64,000 bases of DNA from the NCBI GenBank assembly GCA_005765155.1, contig VCCP01000004.1, positions 3,472,001 through 3,536,000 on the forward strand, in the 5' to 3' direction. The translations under genes were made by a program, and so were the position numbers. The stretch is from Zelopaecilomyces penicillatus. Lineage: Eukaryota; Ascomycota; Sordariomycetes; Hypocreales; Pseudodiploosporaceae. The notes beneath the pieces are model-generated. The model had not been told where the DNA came from. It saw only the letters and a list, made by a program, of their open reading frames with translations, and searched no databases. Shown piece after piece: positions 13,134-28,545 of this stretch; position 1 is the stretch's first letter, and every line of letters begins with the position of its first letter.

Positions 13134-15340
13134 ATCTTATAGTTATATTAATCTAGATTTATTTAAATTAAATTCTTTATAAAATAAATAATCCCTTTTT
13201 ATTTAATTAATAAAAAGAAAAAAATAAATAAAAAACCCTTATTCTTTATTTAATTATTTATATTTATATTATATTATTATAGCTTCTTTTTTTTATTTTT
13301 TAATATATAATAAATGTTATCTTTATATTTAATAATTAATAAAGAATTATTATATTAATTATAATATTTATATATTTATTATATTAAAGCTTAAAGGCTA
13401 TTAAATTAATTAAGCTAGTTTATAAACTAGATTAGTTTTATTAATATATATTATTTATAATAGCTATATTACTTTATTTATATTATATTCATGAGTTAAA
13501 TTATAATTTTAATATAGAATTTTATTTAATTTGTTTTAAATTTATTTATTTTTATATAATCCTTTTTTTAGGCTTTTATTTTATATTTATTAATATTTTT
13601 AATTCTATTATAATATTATAATAGCTTTATTATTATTATTAATAGTTATTTATAATTAAATAATTTTATTATTATATAGCCTTATTATTTAGTTTATATA
13701 AATCTTATTTTTTCTTTGTTTTTCTTATCTTTGTTTTTCTTTTTTCTTTTTTATATTATTTTATTAAATAAATCTTTTATTTTAATCTAGCCTCTTTTTT
13801 TTATTATTTAACTAGATTAATATAAGTTATATTATTATTATATTATTAAATTTAATTAATTTAAATAGTAAATTTAGCCCTTTTTATATTCTTTATAATC
13901 TCTTTAATTATTATAATTATTATAAATATATCCTTAATATATATGTATTAATTTAATTAAATTATTATATCTTTTATTATCTTTAAATATAATATAAATA
14001 CCTTGAAATTATTTATTAAATAATTATTATTAATTTTATTTATAGATTATTACTTTATTATTATTATTTATATTTATAATTAATCTTATATATATAAGCT
14101 AAGATTAATAAAATAATCTTTTTTATTTTATTATTATTATATTTTTATTAATTTAATAATTAAATTATAAGGATTTTAATCTTTAAAAAGATCTTAAAGA
14201 TTATACTTATTAAATTAATTAAAATTAAATCTATTATTAAGTTTTTTTATATTAAATATTAAATTATTTTATATATATTATTCTTATTTTATATTTATAT
14301 TATTAATTTATTAATAATATTATTTATTATATTTATATCTTATTCTTTATATAAAAGATTAAGAATTATTATAATTTAAATAATAAATTAAATATTCTTA
14401 TTAATTTTATATTTTTTTATTTATTTTATATATTTAAATAAAACTTATTATTATATATATTATTATAATATTTATTATTAATATAAAATTATAAATTATA
14501 TTTTTATTATATCTTTATTATTATTATTAATATTTTAATAGATTTTTAAGTTTATAATAAAGTATTTTAATAAATATTAAATTATTATAAATATCTTAAC
14601 TTTAATTATAAATATCTTTAATATTTTATTTTTAATTATAGATTATTATATCTTTATTATTATTATTTTATTAATTATAAGTTTAATTAATTAAGACTTA
14701 AAAACTTATTAATAATTATTTTAATTAAAAGATTAAAGATATCTTTATTAATAAAGTATTTATATATTTTAATTTTAATATTATTATTATTTATTTAGAA
14801 TATTTAAAAAAGATATATAAATTATTTTTAAAATATTTAATAAATTAATATTTTATATTAATATTATTATTATTTCTTTTAATAAATATTTATAAAAGAT
14901 AAATTCTTTATTTTATATAATTTATTTTTATAATTTAAATTTAAATATTTTTAATAATATTTTTGATTAATAGATATTATAATTATATAATATTTAATAT
15001 ATAAATATAATTTAAATATTTAAAATATATATGATTTTATAATAAAATCTTTAAATAAAGTATTATAATATTATTATTATTTTATTATATTTTTATCTTT
15101 AATCTTTTATAATTAAATTATTAAATTATATTTAAATAGTTTTTTAATTTTATTATTTAATATATATAAATATTTATTTTAATTAATATTATACATATAT
15201 TAATTTAATTAAATCTATTTTTAAATAATATAATCTTTTATTAAAAAGCTTATTATATTTATTTATATATATTATAATATTAAAAAGCTAGATAATTCAT
15301 TATCTTTCTCTTTTTATTAATATAATTATATAATAATATA

Positions 15341-15399
15341 AAATATATAAGGATTATATAATATATAAGGATTATATAATATATAAGGATTATATAATA
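15341..15399. repeat. Tandem repeat, 18-bp unit
   Basis: The unit AATATATAAGGATTATAT runs for about three copies; GGATTATATAA occurs three times at the same spacing. Confidence 0.8.
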
Positions 15400-16210
15400 A
15401 TAAAAAAAGGCTTTTAATTTTATTTTTTTAATTTTAATTTATATAAATAATAAGCTCTTATTTTTATAAGATTATTATATTTCTTAAATATTCTTTAATT
15501 TAGAATTATAAATTAACTAGCTGTTATATAATTAATCTATAATAACTTTATTATTTATTATTTTTATTATTAATATATTAATATTTTATTAAAAGATTTA
15601 TTTTTTATATATTATTAATTTAATTATATATTAGTTTTATATAATAATAATTAAGAATTAGATTATTATTATAAATAATATAATTATATAAAGATTATTA
15701 TAATTCTTTATATTTATTTAAAGAAATCTATATAATTTTATAAATAATTAAAGCTTTTTATTTTTATTATTTAAGATATAAATTTAAAGATAATATATAT
15801 TTCTTAGATTTAAAAAGGTATATAAGAATAGCTTTATATCCTTTAATAATATTATATAAATATAAAACTTATATTATATATATTCTTTTTATTCTTTATA
15901 AGATTAAGGATTTATTAATTTTATAAAAGATAATTATTTTATATATAATAATATTATATATAATTATTATATAAATAATCTATATTATAAAAAAAAGGTC
16001 TTTATATTCTTATAATAAGCTTTATAAGAGTTAGATTTTATAAAATAAATTTTCTTTAAAGTTTAATTTTATATTTAATAAAGATAAGTTTTTTATAAAT
16101 TTAATATTTAATATCTTTATATACTTTTTAAAGGATATTAAAATATTATTAAATCTTAAACTTTATAAAGATATTATTTATATTTTAATAAAATATATAA
16201 ATTTAAATTT

Positions 16211-16252
16211 ATTAAATATAAATTCTAGTTTATTAAATATAAATTCTAGTTT
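16211..16252. repeat. Tandem duplication, 21-bp unit x2
   Basis: Two consecutive identical 21-bp copies begin ATTAAATATAAATTCTAGTT. Confidence 0.75.
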
Positions 16253-18939
16253 ATTAGCTTTAAATTAATCTTTATATATTTTTTAAGCCTTTATTAAATA
16301 AAGATATATATTATTTATATTAAGATTATTATTAAATAGATTTATATTATTTATAAAATCTATTATATTAAGCCTTTATATCTTAATTAAAACTTAATAA
16401 AAAGTAATAATATATATAATAAAAAGAATAAATAATAAATAATATTCTTATAATACTTTAATTAAGATATTATAAGAATTAATAATAGTATTATTAAATT
16501 ATAATCTTATTATTCTCTTTTTAAAATAGTTATATAATTATTTTATTATTTATTTTAAATTAATTTTTTTTTTAAAATCTAGAATAATTAAAGATAAGGA
16601 ATTATATTAAATATATTCTTTATATTAAATTATAATAGTATTATATTATTATTATTATTATTTTAAATAGCTTATAACTTCTTAAAAATTATAAAGATTA
16701 AAGTTTTAATACTTTTATTTATTTAATTATTTATTTAATCTTTTAATAAAAGATTTATTTATTCTTTAATATAAAAGATATATTTATTAAGGATTATTTT
16801 AATAATCTTTTTTATTATAATAAATAAAGATATTAATCTTTATCTTTTTATTATTTAATATATAAAAGATTTTTTTCTAGATTTTTTAAATATTATTATT
16901 ATTATATTATAAAACTATGATAAAAAGTATTATTTATTAAAAAATTTTATAATTATATATATTATTATTATTAAAAATTATTTATTATAAATCTTAAAAA
17001 GCTTATTAAGATTTTATTTTTATTTAAGGCCTTTTAAACTCTTATATTATAAAGTATATTTTTTTTAATTTTATTAATTATCTTATTTAAATTATATCTT
17101 TTTTTTTTAAATTTCTTTTATAATTATTAAAAAGAAAAGAATTTAATTATTAAAATTAATATCTTTTTTTTAATTATAATAATCTTTATATTATTATTAT
17201 ATTATAATAATAATTTATTAAGGGTTTAAAAGATATTAAGCTTTTTAATCTTATTTATCTTTTTAAATCTTAAATATATTTATTTTTTAATAAAGATAAT
17301 ATTAAAAGCTTATATTAATTCTCTTTTTAATTATATAAAGAATCTTTATATATTATTTTTTATAGATTTAAAGCTTTATTAGATTAATTTATAACTTTAA
17401 AGTATAATAATAATATTTATTTATTTAGAGTTTATAAATAGCCTTTTAAATAGCTTTATTTTATTATAATATAAATATTATTTTAATTTTATTATTTTTT
17501 TAATTTTATTATTTAATTTTATTATCAAGATATTAATTATATAATTTAAATTTTAATATTCTTTTAAGCCTTAAAATATTATTTTAATTATTTTAATTAT
17601 TTTTCTTTTATATTTATCTCTTAATTAATAATATTTATAATTATATATTTATTATTATTTTAATTTATATAATTTATAAATAATAATTTGATTTAATTAT
17701 AATTATATTGATATTTATATATTTATATATTAAAGTTATATTATATTAAATTAGATTTAAAGTATTAAGCCTTTTATTATATTTAATTTATATTATTATT
17801 TTATAAAATTTAATAAAAAAAGCTTTAATATTAAGCTATATTTATAATAATTATAGATATTAATTATCTTTTAAAATAAATATTCTATATAAAATAATAT
17901 ATATTAAAACCTATAATAAGGATATTTTATTTTTAAAGCTATTATATATTTATTAATAATATAAATTATATTCTTTTCTTATAGGATTTTAAATATATAA
18001 ATTATATTATAAAGATATTATTCTTTGATTTAATTATAATATAAATCTAATCTTTATTTATTTTTTATAATTATAATATAAGATTATACCTTTTATATAT
18101 ATATATATAATTATATAGCTATTATATTATATTATATTATATTAATTATATTATTTTTATTTTCATTTATTATATAAAATATCTAAATTTATAGATTTAT
18201 AAATAGTATTTATATTAAAATAATATTATATTTATTATATAATTATATTAATAGTTTTATTTATTTAAGTATTTTTCTTTTATATTTTAATAAAATATAA
18301 ATAATATTATAAAATAAAGTTAAATATATAGTTTCTTTATATTTTTATTAATATTATATAGCTTAATATAAATATAATTATTATATTTTAATTAATATAA
18401 AAGATATTATTAATCCTTATATTTATTTATTATTATTATTTAAAATAATTAATTAAATTCTTTAAAAAAAGCTTAATATTAATTTTATATATAAATAATT
18501 ATATATATATTATCTTAATTATATTATAATATATCAGATTAAATTAAAAAAGCTTATATTTATAAATTCCTTTTAATTAATTAATCTTTATTTATTTTTT
18601 AAAATATATATTTAAAAAGGCCTTAAATTATTTATTATAAGTTATATAGCTTTATAATTATTTATTCTTTTTATAATATATTTATTAAACTTTTAAAATA
18701 AATTTTAATACCTCTATTATAAAATCTATATATTATCTTTATAATATTATAAAATAGACTTTATATTTAAATTTTAAATATTTAAAGTATTTAATTAATT
18801 TAATAGCTTTATTAAAATATTTATATTTATAAAAGCTCTTTTTTTAAAAATATCCTTTCTTTATTAATTTATTAATATTTTTTAATATAATACCTTAAAA
18901 AAGAATATAACTCTTATTATAATTATATTTAAAAGAATT

Positions 18940-19266
<327 letters not shown>

Positions 19267-21914
19267 TATATTATAAATATATATAATATATTAATTTATA
19301 ATAATTAATTTTAAGTTTTAAATTTAAAATTATTATTATTATTTAAAAATTATTTAATTTTATTTTAATTAAATATTTAAAATAAAAATAAATAATTAAA
19401 TATCTTTATTATAATTATTATTAAAATATTATTTATTATTTAATTAATTATTTAATATATTTAAATATATTTAATTTAATATAATATTATTTATAATTAA
19501 TAAAATAAAATTAAATATATTTATAATAAAATATTTAAAATAAAATAATATATTTATATTATTAATAATTATTATTTATTTATTAAAATATACTTAATTA
19601 AAAATAATAATATTTAAAATTATTAAAATATATATAAAATAATTTTAAAATATTTAATAATATTTTTATAAATTAATAAATATTAAATAATTTTTATTTA
19701 TTATATATTATTTATAAATAAATAATAATATAAAATATATAAATTAAAAGATTTAAATTATTTTATAAATAATTATATATTTTTTATAATTTAAATAATT
19801 AAATTAAAAAATAAATTATTAATTAATATTAAATAATAAAGAATTATTAATTATTAATAAAAGCTTAAATATTAATAAAAGCTTATATAAATTATTAAAT
19901 AAATTTAAGATTAATTTAATATAATAAATATTATATTTAAATAAAAATAAAATATTATTAAAAAAATAAATTATAATATTTTTAATTATTTTTAATTAAA
20001 GATTAATTTTATATAAATAATTATTATATATTTATAATAATAAATTAAAAAGTCTATAAATAATTCTTTATATTTAATAAAATATTTCTTTTTTAAAAAT
20101 AAAATATTTTCTTTTTATAAATTAAAATAAATTATTTATATTAAAAGCTAAATTAATTATATATTAAATTTAAAATAAGATTTATTTTTTTATATTTTAT
20201 AAATATTTTTAATGTATAAAAAAGAATTTATTTTATATTTTATATTAATATAATATAATAAATCTAAAATTTTTATTATTATTTTTAAAAATAATAAATA
20301 ATAAATTATATTTTCTTTAAATATTAAATAATAATAAAAATATAATATAAAAATGAAAAATAAAATTTATTTTAATAATAAAAAATAAATTAAAATAAAA
20401 TTAAAAAAAAAGATTTTATAATATAAAAAAAAAAAAAATCTTATAAATAAATTATTAAAATATATAAAATAATTATAAATATTAAATAATTTTAGAATAA
20501 AATAATATAATATTTATTATTATAATAATTTAATATTATAATAATATTAAAATAAAATATTATTTTTAAATATTATATATTTATAATAATAAAAATATAT
20601 AAATAATTTATATTTTATATTATTTTTTAAAAATAGATTTTAATAATTTATTAAATTTATTTTAAATTATTTAAATATTCTTTTTTTTAAATCTTTAAAT
20701 AAAATTTATTTTTATTTTAATTAATATTATTTTTATATTAAAAGTATTTATAAAATAAATTTTAAAAAAATATTATTATTTTTATATAATTAATAATAAA
20801 TAATATTTATTAAAAGATTAATAAATTAAAGATTAATAAAAGAATATATAACTTTAAAATTAATATATTTTATATAAATAAGATTTATTTTTATTAAGAA
20901 TTTATATTAAAATTATAAAAAAAATATAATAAAATTTTATATATAATTTTTAAATATTATAAATATAAAAAATAATATAATAATATAATAATATTAATAT
21001 TTTTAATATTATATATAATTATTATAAAGATAAAAAAGAATTTAATAATAATAATTATATAATAATAAAAATTCTTTTAAAATTAATTAAAGCTTAATTT
21101 ATAATTTATTATTTTATTTATTATTAAATTTATATCTTTTTTTATATATAGATTATATCTTTTATTTTATTATTATATAAAATAATATAAATTAAAAAAA
21201 AAAAAAATAATAAGAATATTATAATAAATTCTTATATTTAAAATATTTTAATTTTAAAATATATTAAAATATTTAAAAATTAAAAAATTAATATTATAAG
21301 ATTATTATAATAAAATAAAAGTATTAATAATATTTAAAATATAAATAAAAAGAAAATAAATATATATTTATAAATATTATAGATTTTATTTTAATAGCTT
21401 TTAATATATATTATTAAGCTTTTATTTAAATTTATTATATTTATTAATATTTATAAATATATATTTATTAATAAATATAATAAATTTAAATAAAAGAAAA
21501 TTATATATAATTAATTATAATTTATATATAAAATATAATATATATTAATAAAAGCTATATTATTTAAATTTATATTTATATTTAATATATTATAATATAA
21601 AAAAAAGAAAAATTATTTTTAAATAATAATAATTATTATTAATAAAAAGAATATAAAAAAATATAAATAAATCTTTTTTTAAAAAAGATATATAAAAAAG
21701 CTTATTTAAATTAATAATAATTTTAATATAAAAATTAATTAAAAATATAAAATATATATAATAATAATTTAAAAAGAAAAATATTTAATTAGATTATTAA
21801 AATAATATATAAAATATTTATTTTATAATTTTATTATTTAATAATTAAATAATATTTAAATTATTATTAAAATTCTTTTTTATAATTTTAAATTTTAAAT
21901 TTAAGCTTTAAATA
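19267..21914. other. Hyper-AT block, no readable gene
   Basis: This is the most AT-pure part of the window, with very few C or G over 2.6 kb. Long A-runs and short palindromes are frequent, as expected at this composition. No coding, RNA or mobile-element signal can be supported. Confidence 0.7.
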
Positions 21915-22104
21915 TAAAAATAAAATAAAATAAAATAAAATAAAATAAAATAAAATAAAATAAAATAAAATAAAATAAAATAAAATAAAATAAAATAAAA
22001 TAAAATAAAATAAAATAAAATAAAATAAAATAAAATAAAATAAAATAAAATAAAATAAAATAAAATAAAATAAAATAAAATAAAATAAAATAAAATAAAA
22101 TAAA
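21915..22104. repeat. (AAAAT)n microsatellite, about 190 bp
   Basis: About 37 pure pentanucleotide units, ending in TAAATAAATT. Confidence 0.97.
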
Positions 22105-23408
22105 TAAATTTTTAATATAATATATTATAATTTAATAATTAAATCTATTATTATTATTTACTTAAATTTATAATTATATAATAATTTTATTTAATATAAA
22201 ATTTAATATAAGATTTAAAATATTTAAAATATTTAAAATATTTAAAATATTTAAAATATTTAAAATATTTAAAATATTTAAATAATTTAATTTATTAAAT
22301 TAAATTAAAATAAAAAAATAAAGATTTATATTTTAATTTTTTTTTTATATTTAAAATATTTAATAATTTTTAATAAATAATTTTTAATATTTATAAATAA
22401 TTATAAATATTTTTAATATTTTTTTAAATATATAAAAAATTAGATTTTTAATTAAAATTTAATTTCTTTTTATTTTTAATATAATTAATAAATTTATTTT
22501 ATAGATATTTTATTTAAATAATTATTATTTTATTTTTATTATTTTAATTATTAATTTTAATTAATATTTATAAAATTATAATTAATTATAAATTTAAAAA
22601 TAATTATTTTAAATTATAAAAAGATTATATTTTTAATAATTTAATATAAATAATTATAATAATTATAATAATTATTTATTATTAAAAAAAATAAAATCTT
22701 TTTTATTTATTTATTTATTTTATAATTAATCTTATATATTATATTATTTCTTTTTTAAATCTTTATTATTATATTTAATTTAAATTTTAAGATTATATTC
22801 TTTATTCTTTTAATTTAATTTAATTTATTATATAATATTATTTAAATTAATTTTATTTTTAATATTATATTTTTCTAATAATTATATTTATAAAATATAA
22901 TAAATATTTATAAAATATAATAAATAATTATATTTATATAATATAATAAATAATTAAATTTATTTATTTATTATTTATATAATATAATAAATAATTTAAT
23001 TTATTTATTTATTATTTATATAATAATAATATATTAGATTTTCCTTTTAATTTTATTATAAAGTATTTAATTATTAATTATTAATATTACTATTATTTCT
23101 TTAAATATTTTAATTAAATTTAATTCTTTTTATAATAATAAAATATATATTAAAGCTTTTATTTTTATTATATCTTTATTTTTATTTTTTTTATTTTATT
23201 AATAAACCTTTAATATTATTTAGATTTAATTCTTCAATAAATAGATTTAATTAAACTTTATATTTAATATTTATTATTATAATAATTATTAATATTATTT
23301 TAATCTTAATATAAATAATTTATTTAAAATAAAAAATAGATTTATTTAATCTTTTATTTAATCTTTTATTAAATAATAGATTAAATTTCTTTTATATTAA
23401 AAATATAA
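22105..23408. other. Hyper-AT block with short tandem repeats
   Basis: No gene is seen. ATTTAAAAT-type 9-bp units repeat about seven times at 22212-22280. Around 22885-23030 a 20-bp unit (ATTTATAAAATATAATAAAT) occurs twice, and a unit of about 41 bp built on TTTATTTATTTATTATTTAT occurs about twice. Confidence 0.7.
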
Positions 23409-23593
23409 TAATAGGTTTAATTTATAATAATTAAATAGAATAAGAATAATTATATTTAGGTATTATTATTATAAAAGACTATTATTTACTTTATTTATAT
23501 TATAATAATAAAAATAAGCTAAAAAGTATTATATACCTAAGGGTTATATATTATTTTAGGTATATATATCTTATACCTTATAATACTGTTATA
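23409..23593 (-). repeat. G3-family LTR, best preserved copy
   Basis: It starts TAATAGGTTTAATTTATAAT and ends ATACTGTTATA, 185 bp, colinear with 11181-11364. No second LTR of this type is seen nearby, so it may be a solo LTR or the end of a decayed element. Its ends (TAATAGG... and ...CTGTTATA) resemble those of the G1 LTR, suggesting related families. Confidence 0.6.
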
Positions 23594-23874
23594 ATTAATC
23601 TCTTTTTTAATATATATTATAATTTCTTTTTTAAAATTATTTTTATTAAAATCTAATATATAATCCTTTTAATAATCTTTATTTAATTTATTAATTAATA
23701 AAAAATCTATATTTATTAATATTATAAATCTTATAACTAATTTATTTATTTATTTTATAATTTTATAAATAATAATTATTTCTTTAATAAAATAAAAGTA
23801 TTTCTTTATAATATATAATTATAATTAAAATTTATTAAAATTATTAAAATTTATTAATAATATATATTATATTT
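23594..23874. other. Short AT-rich spacer, nothing identified
   Basis: About 280 bases lie between a G3-type LTR and a G1 LTR. Composition is less extreme than upstream. No element or gene is recognised. Confidence 0.5.
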
Positions 23875-26800
23875 TATAAAAAGAATTTTAAATATAGGTA
23901 GATAAAATAATATAGCTTTAATTAATTAATTAATAATAATTTTTATATTTAAATTAAATTTCTTTTTCTTTATATTTTTTAAATATAAAACGCTATTAAA
24001 GCCTTAATAATTAATAGTCTTTTAGATTATATATTAAAATTAAATATTTAAATATTTAATTTTATTATAATTATCTCTTTTTTTAAAGATAATATTTTAA
24101 AACTTTAATTATATATCTATTATTTTATAATAGATTTTCTTTATCATTATTATTTTATTATTCTAGAATTTTTATTCTTTTAAAATTTAAAATTATTATA
24201 TTTTTTTTATTTATTTATAATTATATTTATAATTATATCTTTTTTATTTAATTTTTTATTTTATTATTATTTTATAATCTTTTTATTATATTATTATATC
24301 TTTTAAAAAATCTATTATTTAAATTTATATAATTATAAAATAATTAAATTATATTAAGCTAATTATTATATATTATATAAGAATAATTATAATAATTAAT
24401 ATTAAGGTAATAAAAAGGGCTATTAAACTTAATAAAATAATAATAATTTAATATTTAATTATTAATATTAAATTAATATATTATTAATAATATAATAATA
24501 AGAATAATATTTATTATTAATATATAGAATAATAATATTTATAGGGGTTTTATTAATAATTTAATATTATTTAAATTTATAGTTTTTATATTAAATAAGA
24601 CTTATAAGCTAAATAATATATTTAATTGTTTAGTTATAATATTAAGGCTATATATTATCTAAGATAAAAAGAAGAAAGGCTTTAATAATAAGATTTCTTT
24701 TATTTTTATTAATATTTTTATTTAATAAATTATTAATATACTATCAAAGATTTATTTAGCTTTTAAATTAATTAAGATTATATATTATTAATCTTTTAGA
24801 ATTATTAATTCTATTAAGATTTATATTATAATTAATAAGGTTTATAAAGAAAAGAAAAAGACTTATTAATTATTATTAATTATTTAATAGCTTTACCTTT
24901 AAAAGTAATAAGATATTTAAATAAATATATAAATATTTTATTTAGATTTTAATATTAATTTTATAATAGATTATTTAAGCTTAATAAATATATTTTAAAA
25001 CTCTATATAAAGTTAATTTAATTAAATAAAAAATAATATAAAGCTTTTATTCTATTTAAATAAATATTAGCTTTATATTTTAATAGTATATTAAATATAT
25101 TATTTATATTATTCTTTTTAAATTAATTAATAAAAATCTCTTATACTTTATTAAGCTTAATAATAAGCTTAAGGCTATATAAATCTTTAAATTTAAATAA
25201 ATATAATTAAGTTATTATTAGGCTTTTATTAAGCTATTAATTTTTAGATTTTAATTTATAATAAAAGGATTTTTATTATATTATATATATTCTTTCTTTA
25301 TCTTTTTATTATTTATTTATAATAGATTAAAAGATATAAATTAAATATTATTTTCTATTATATAAATTTTTATTTTTTTATAATTATAACTTTATAATAT
25401 TTTTATTTTATTATATTATATCTTTATCTAGCTTATATTCTTTTATTTAATTTCTTTTAAATACTTTTATTAAGTTTAAAGTATTTATTTTATTTAATTA
25501 AGATTTATTAATTATATTTAAAAGGCTAGCTTAATTATTTAATTAAATAATATAATTCTTTTTTAATTTTTTTTTTAATTTTTTTTTTTTTTTTTTTATT
25601 CTTTAATTTTAATATTAATAAACTATTATTAATATTCTTTTTATTATATTTATAGCTTTAATAAACTAATATATAATATATTATATATTTATAAATACTA
25701 TTTAAATAATATTAATTAATATATTTATATTTTAATCTTTTATAGGATTTAAAATAAATTAATAAATCTTAATATTAATTTTTATTTTATTTTTTAATAT
25801 AGATTCTTTATATTTAATATAATTATATTCCTTTTTAAAAATATTAAAAGTATATATAATTTATTATATTTTTTTATTTAATTTTTAATTATTTATTATT
25901 AGTACTTTATTAATAATTTTTATATTTTTATTAATTTTTTTAATTAATTTTATATTATTAATATCTTTTTTTTTATAATATTATTTTTAATATTTAAAAA
26001 GCCTAGTTTATATTTAAATAATACTTTATTAAAAAAGATATAAATTATTATAAAGATAATTAAATTATAAATAAATTATATTATTTAAAAAAGCTTTATT
26101 TATATTATATATTTTTTATTAAAAAATAATATAAATAATAATTTAATATTTAATTTATTTAATTTATTTATTTATTAATTTAAGGATAAAATATTATTAA
26201 TAGCCTTTTTTTATTTAAGATATATAATAAAATTCTAATTAAAACTTATTTATAAAAATAAAGCCTTTATTTAATATAATACCTTTTAATACTTTATATT
26301 TTAATTTTATCTTTTAATAGAATAGTTTTATAAAATCTATTATAATAATAATTATATTTATTAAAAAAAAAAATAATACTTTATATATTAATTTATAATT
26401 ATTAAAATTATATTTATATCTTTTTATTAAATATAATAAATAAAAGTCTTATAATAAAATTAATAAATATCTTTTTTTAGGATTAATTTAGTTTTAATAA
26501 AAAATTAAGATATTTATATAAATAATAATATTATAATATTATTCTTTAACAAATATTATAATTAATAATATATTCTTTAATCTTTTAATTTATAAAATAT
26601 TAATAGAATTTATATTATAAAAGTTTAAGGGTTTAATTTATATTAAAATATCTTATATAAGGATTATTATAATAAAATTCTAATAATTTATTTTTTAATA
26701 AAATTTCTTTAAAGATATAATTATAGTTTTAATATTTAATTAAATTTTATATATTTATAAATTATATAGTATTCTTTTTTTTATCTTTTTATTTTATTAA

Positions 26801-28545
26801 TATAGTTTTTTATTTTAATATTATTTTAATATTATTTTATATATTTTTAATAAATACTATTAATAAGATTAAGGTTTATTTATTAAATATATTTTTTATA
26901 TAAAGAGGTATTTAAGCTATATATATAAACATTTTTTATTTTTTATTAATAATCTATTTTATTTATTTAATTAATTTAATTAGATTTAAAAGCTTTTTAT
27001 TTTTATTATTTTATATATCTATTAATATTTTAATAGATTTAATTTAAATCTTTATAAATTTAATTATTTTATTTTATAATATAAGAAATAGATTATTATT
27101 TAATAAGGCTTTATTATTATAATCTAAGCTTTTTAATAACTTATTTATAAGATTAGATTTTCTTAATTAATATTATATATTATCTTATTTATTTTTTAAT
27201 AATTTAATCTAGTTTATAAAGACTTAAAGATTTTAATAATTAATTAAAATCTTTATTTATTTTATTATTTTATTAATATATCTTTATTAATATTTAAATA
27301 AATAAATAATAATAAATATTTCTTAATTAAATATTTTATAATTTATCTTTATTTTAATAATTTATTTAATTAAAAGATAATTAAATATTATTTGTTTTTA
27401 TTATTTTATTATAATATAATCTTTATTATTATAAATTAAAAGATATTAATTTTAAAATAGATTTATTATTATAGATTAAAATATTTAAATAATAAGGCTT
27501 TTTAAAAGGCTTTTTTAAATTATTTAAATATTAGATATTTAATTATAATTAATTATATTTCTTCTAATTTTTTATTATTTTTATTATCCTTTAAAAATAT
27601 ATTTAATAGTATTATAAATTTAAAATATTTATAAATAAATCTTTTATAAAGATTATAAAAACCTAAGAATATTTATATTTTTTATAGATCTTTAATTATT
27701 ATTATTTTAAAATAATTATAATATATTAAGGATTTATTAAAGTTTTTTCTTTAAATAAAATAAATTTTAAAAAATCTATTTTTATTTAATAAAAATAATA
27801 TTTTATTAGATTTATAAAAAGCTTTATTATTTATAATCTTTTTAGGATTTATTTAATATATTCTATATATTCTTTTTTTATTTTAAAAAAGATTAAAATA
27901 TTATTTAAATAAATAATATATATTATATTAATTAATTTCTTTAAAACTTAATAAATATAATATTAAAATATTATTAATATATTAATTAATTTAAAGGGTA
28001 TTATTAGATATTTATAATAATTATAATAGATTTAAAATATTATTTTTTATTTATTATTTTTTTTAATCTAGATTTAATAATATATATTTTTTATATTAAT
28101 TTTTATAAAGAATTTTATATTTATAATTTAATTTAAAATCTTTAAAATAAAGAATAATATATAATAATTCTTTTTTATAATCTTATTAAAATATTAATAA
28201 TTTATATATAATTATAATAATTTATTCTTTTTTAAAATAAATAAAATTAATATTTTTATTAAGCTTTTAAATAAATAAATTTCTTTTTTTTAGATTTTTA
28301 TTCAAATAAATATAATTTTTTTTTAAACTTTTTTTTAATAAAGAATAAATTATATTATATAAAGAAATAATATTTAAAAATAAATTAATTATTTAATTTA
28401 TAGCTTTTTAAAATAATAATATATTTATTTAATTTATTTAAAATATATTTAAATAATTCTATAAATTTTAAAATAATTTTTTTATTTTTTATATTTAATT
28501 TATTTAATTGTTTTTTATTAATAATAATAATTTTAAAAGATATAT
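23875..28545 (-). mobile_element. G1b: truncated, heavily RIPed G1 chromovirus copy
   Basis: The left (3') LTR is 23875-24069, 195 bp, the same length as the other G1 LTRs. The body is colinear with the complete G1 element: the antisense ORF region (about 24406-25370), chromodomain (about 25500-25610) and pol. The reverse-transcriptase active site reads Tyr-Leu-Asn-Asn at 27900-27911 (minus strand), so both catalytic Asp have become Asn. The copy ends abruptly at 28545, upstream of RT, where another G1 LTR begins. Its 5' part and 5' LTR are missing, through deletion or nested insertion. It differs from the 41-48 kb copy by many C/T and G/A changes and also by non-RIP substitutions, so it is an older or diverged lineage. 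Confidence 0.8.
24406..25370 (+). pseudogene. Antisense ORF of G1b (diverged copy)
   Basis: On the + strand, opposite to pol, this region reads as protein once TAA/TAG are taken as former Gln. It contains QQIINILSKIYLAFKLIKII and a Lys-rich NKVYKEKKKTYQ segment, matching QQIINILFKLYYTFKSVKII and DKAYKKKEKAYQ in the G1 copy at 41.9-42.9 kb. Similarity persists at protein level although many codons differ beyond RIP-type changes. I do not recognise the protein. It carries many stop codons and is not functional. Confidence 0.5.

Larger units (their letters stand above)
11365..18939. other. Hyper-AT block, no readable gene
   Basis: Extreme AT content continues with the same restricted base contexts. 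I searched both strands for reverse transcriptase, integrase, transposase or host-gene motifs and found none I can defend. Short tandem repeats occur at 13060-13133, 15341-15399 and 16211-16252. The block is probably decayed repeats. Confidence 0.7.

Noticed and set aside
24600..25600. Host gene or biosynthetic cluster remnants inside the AT block
   Set aside because: Every readable stretch aligns with LTR-element domains or their repeats; no non-transposon protein motif could be supported.
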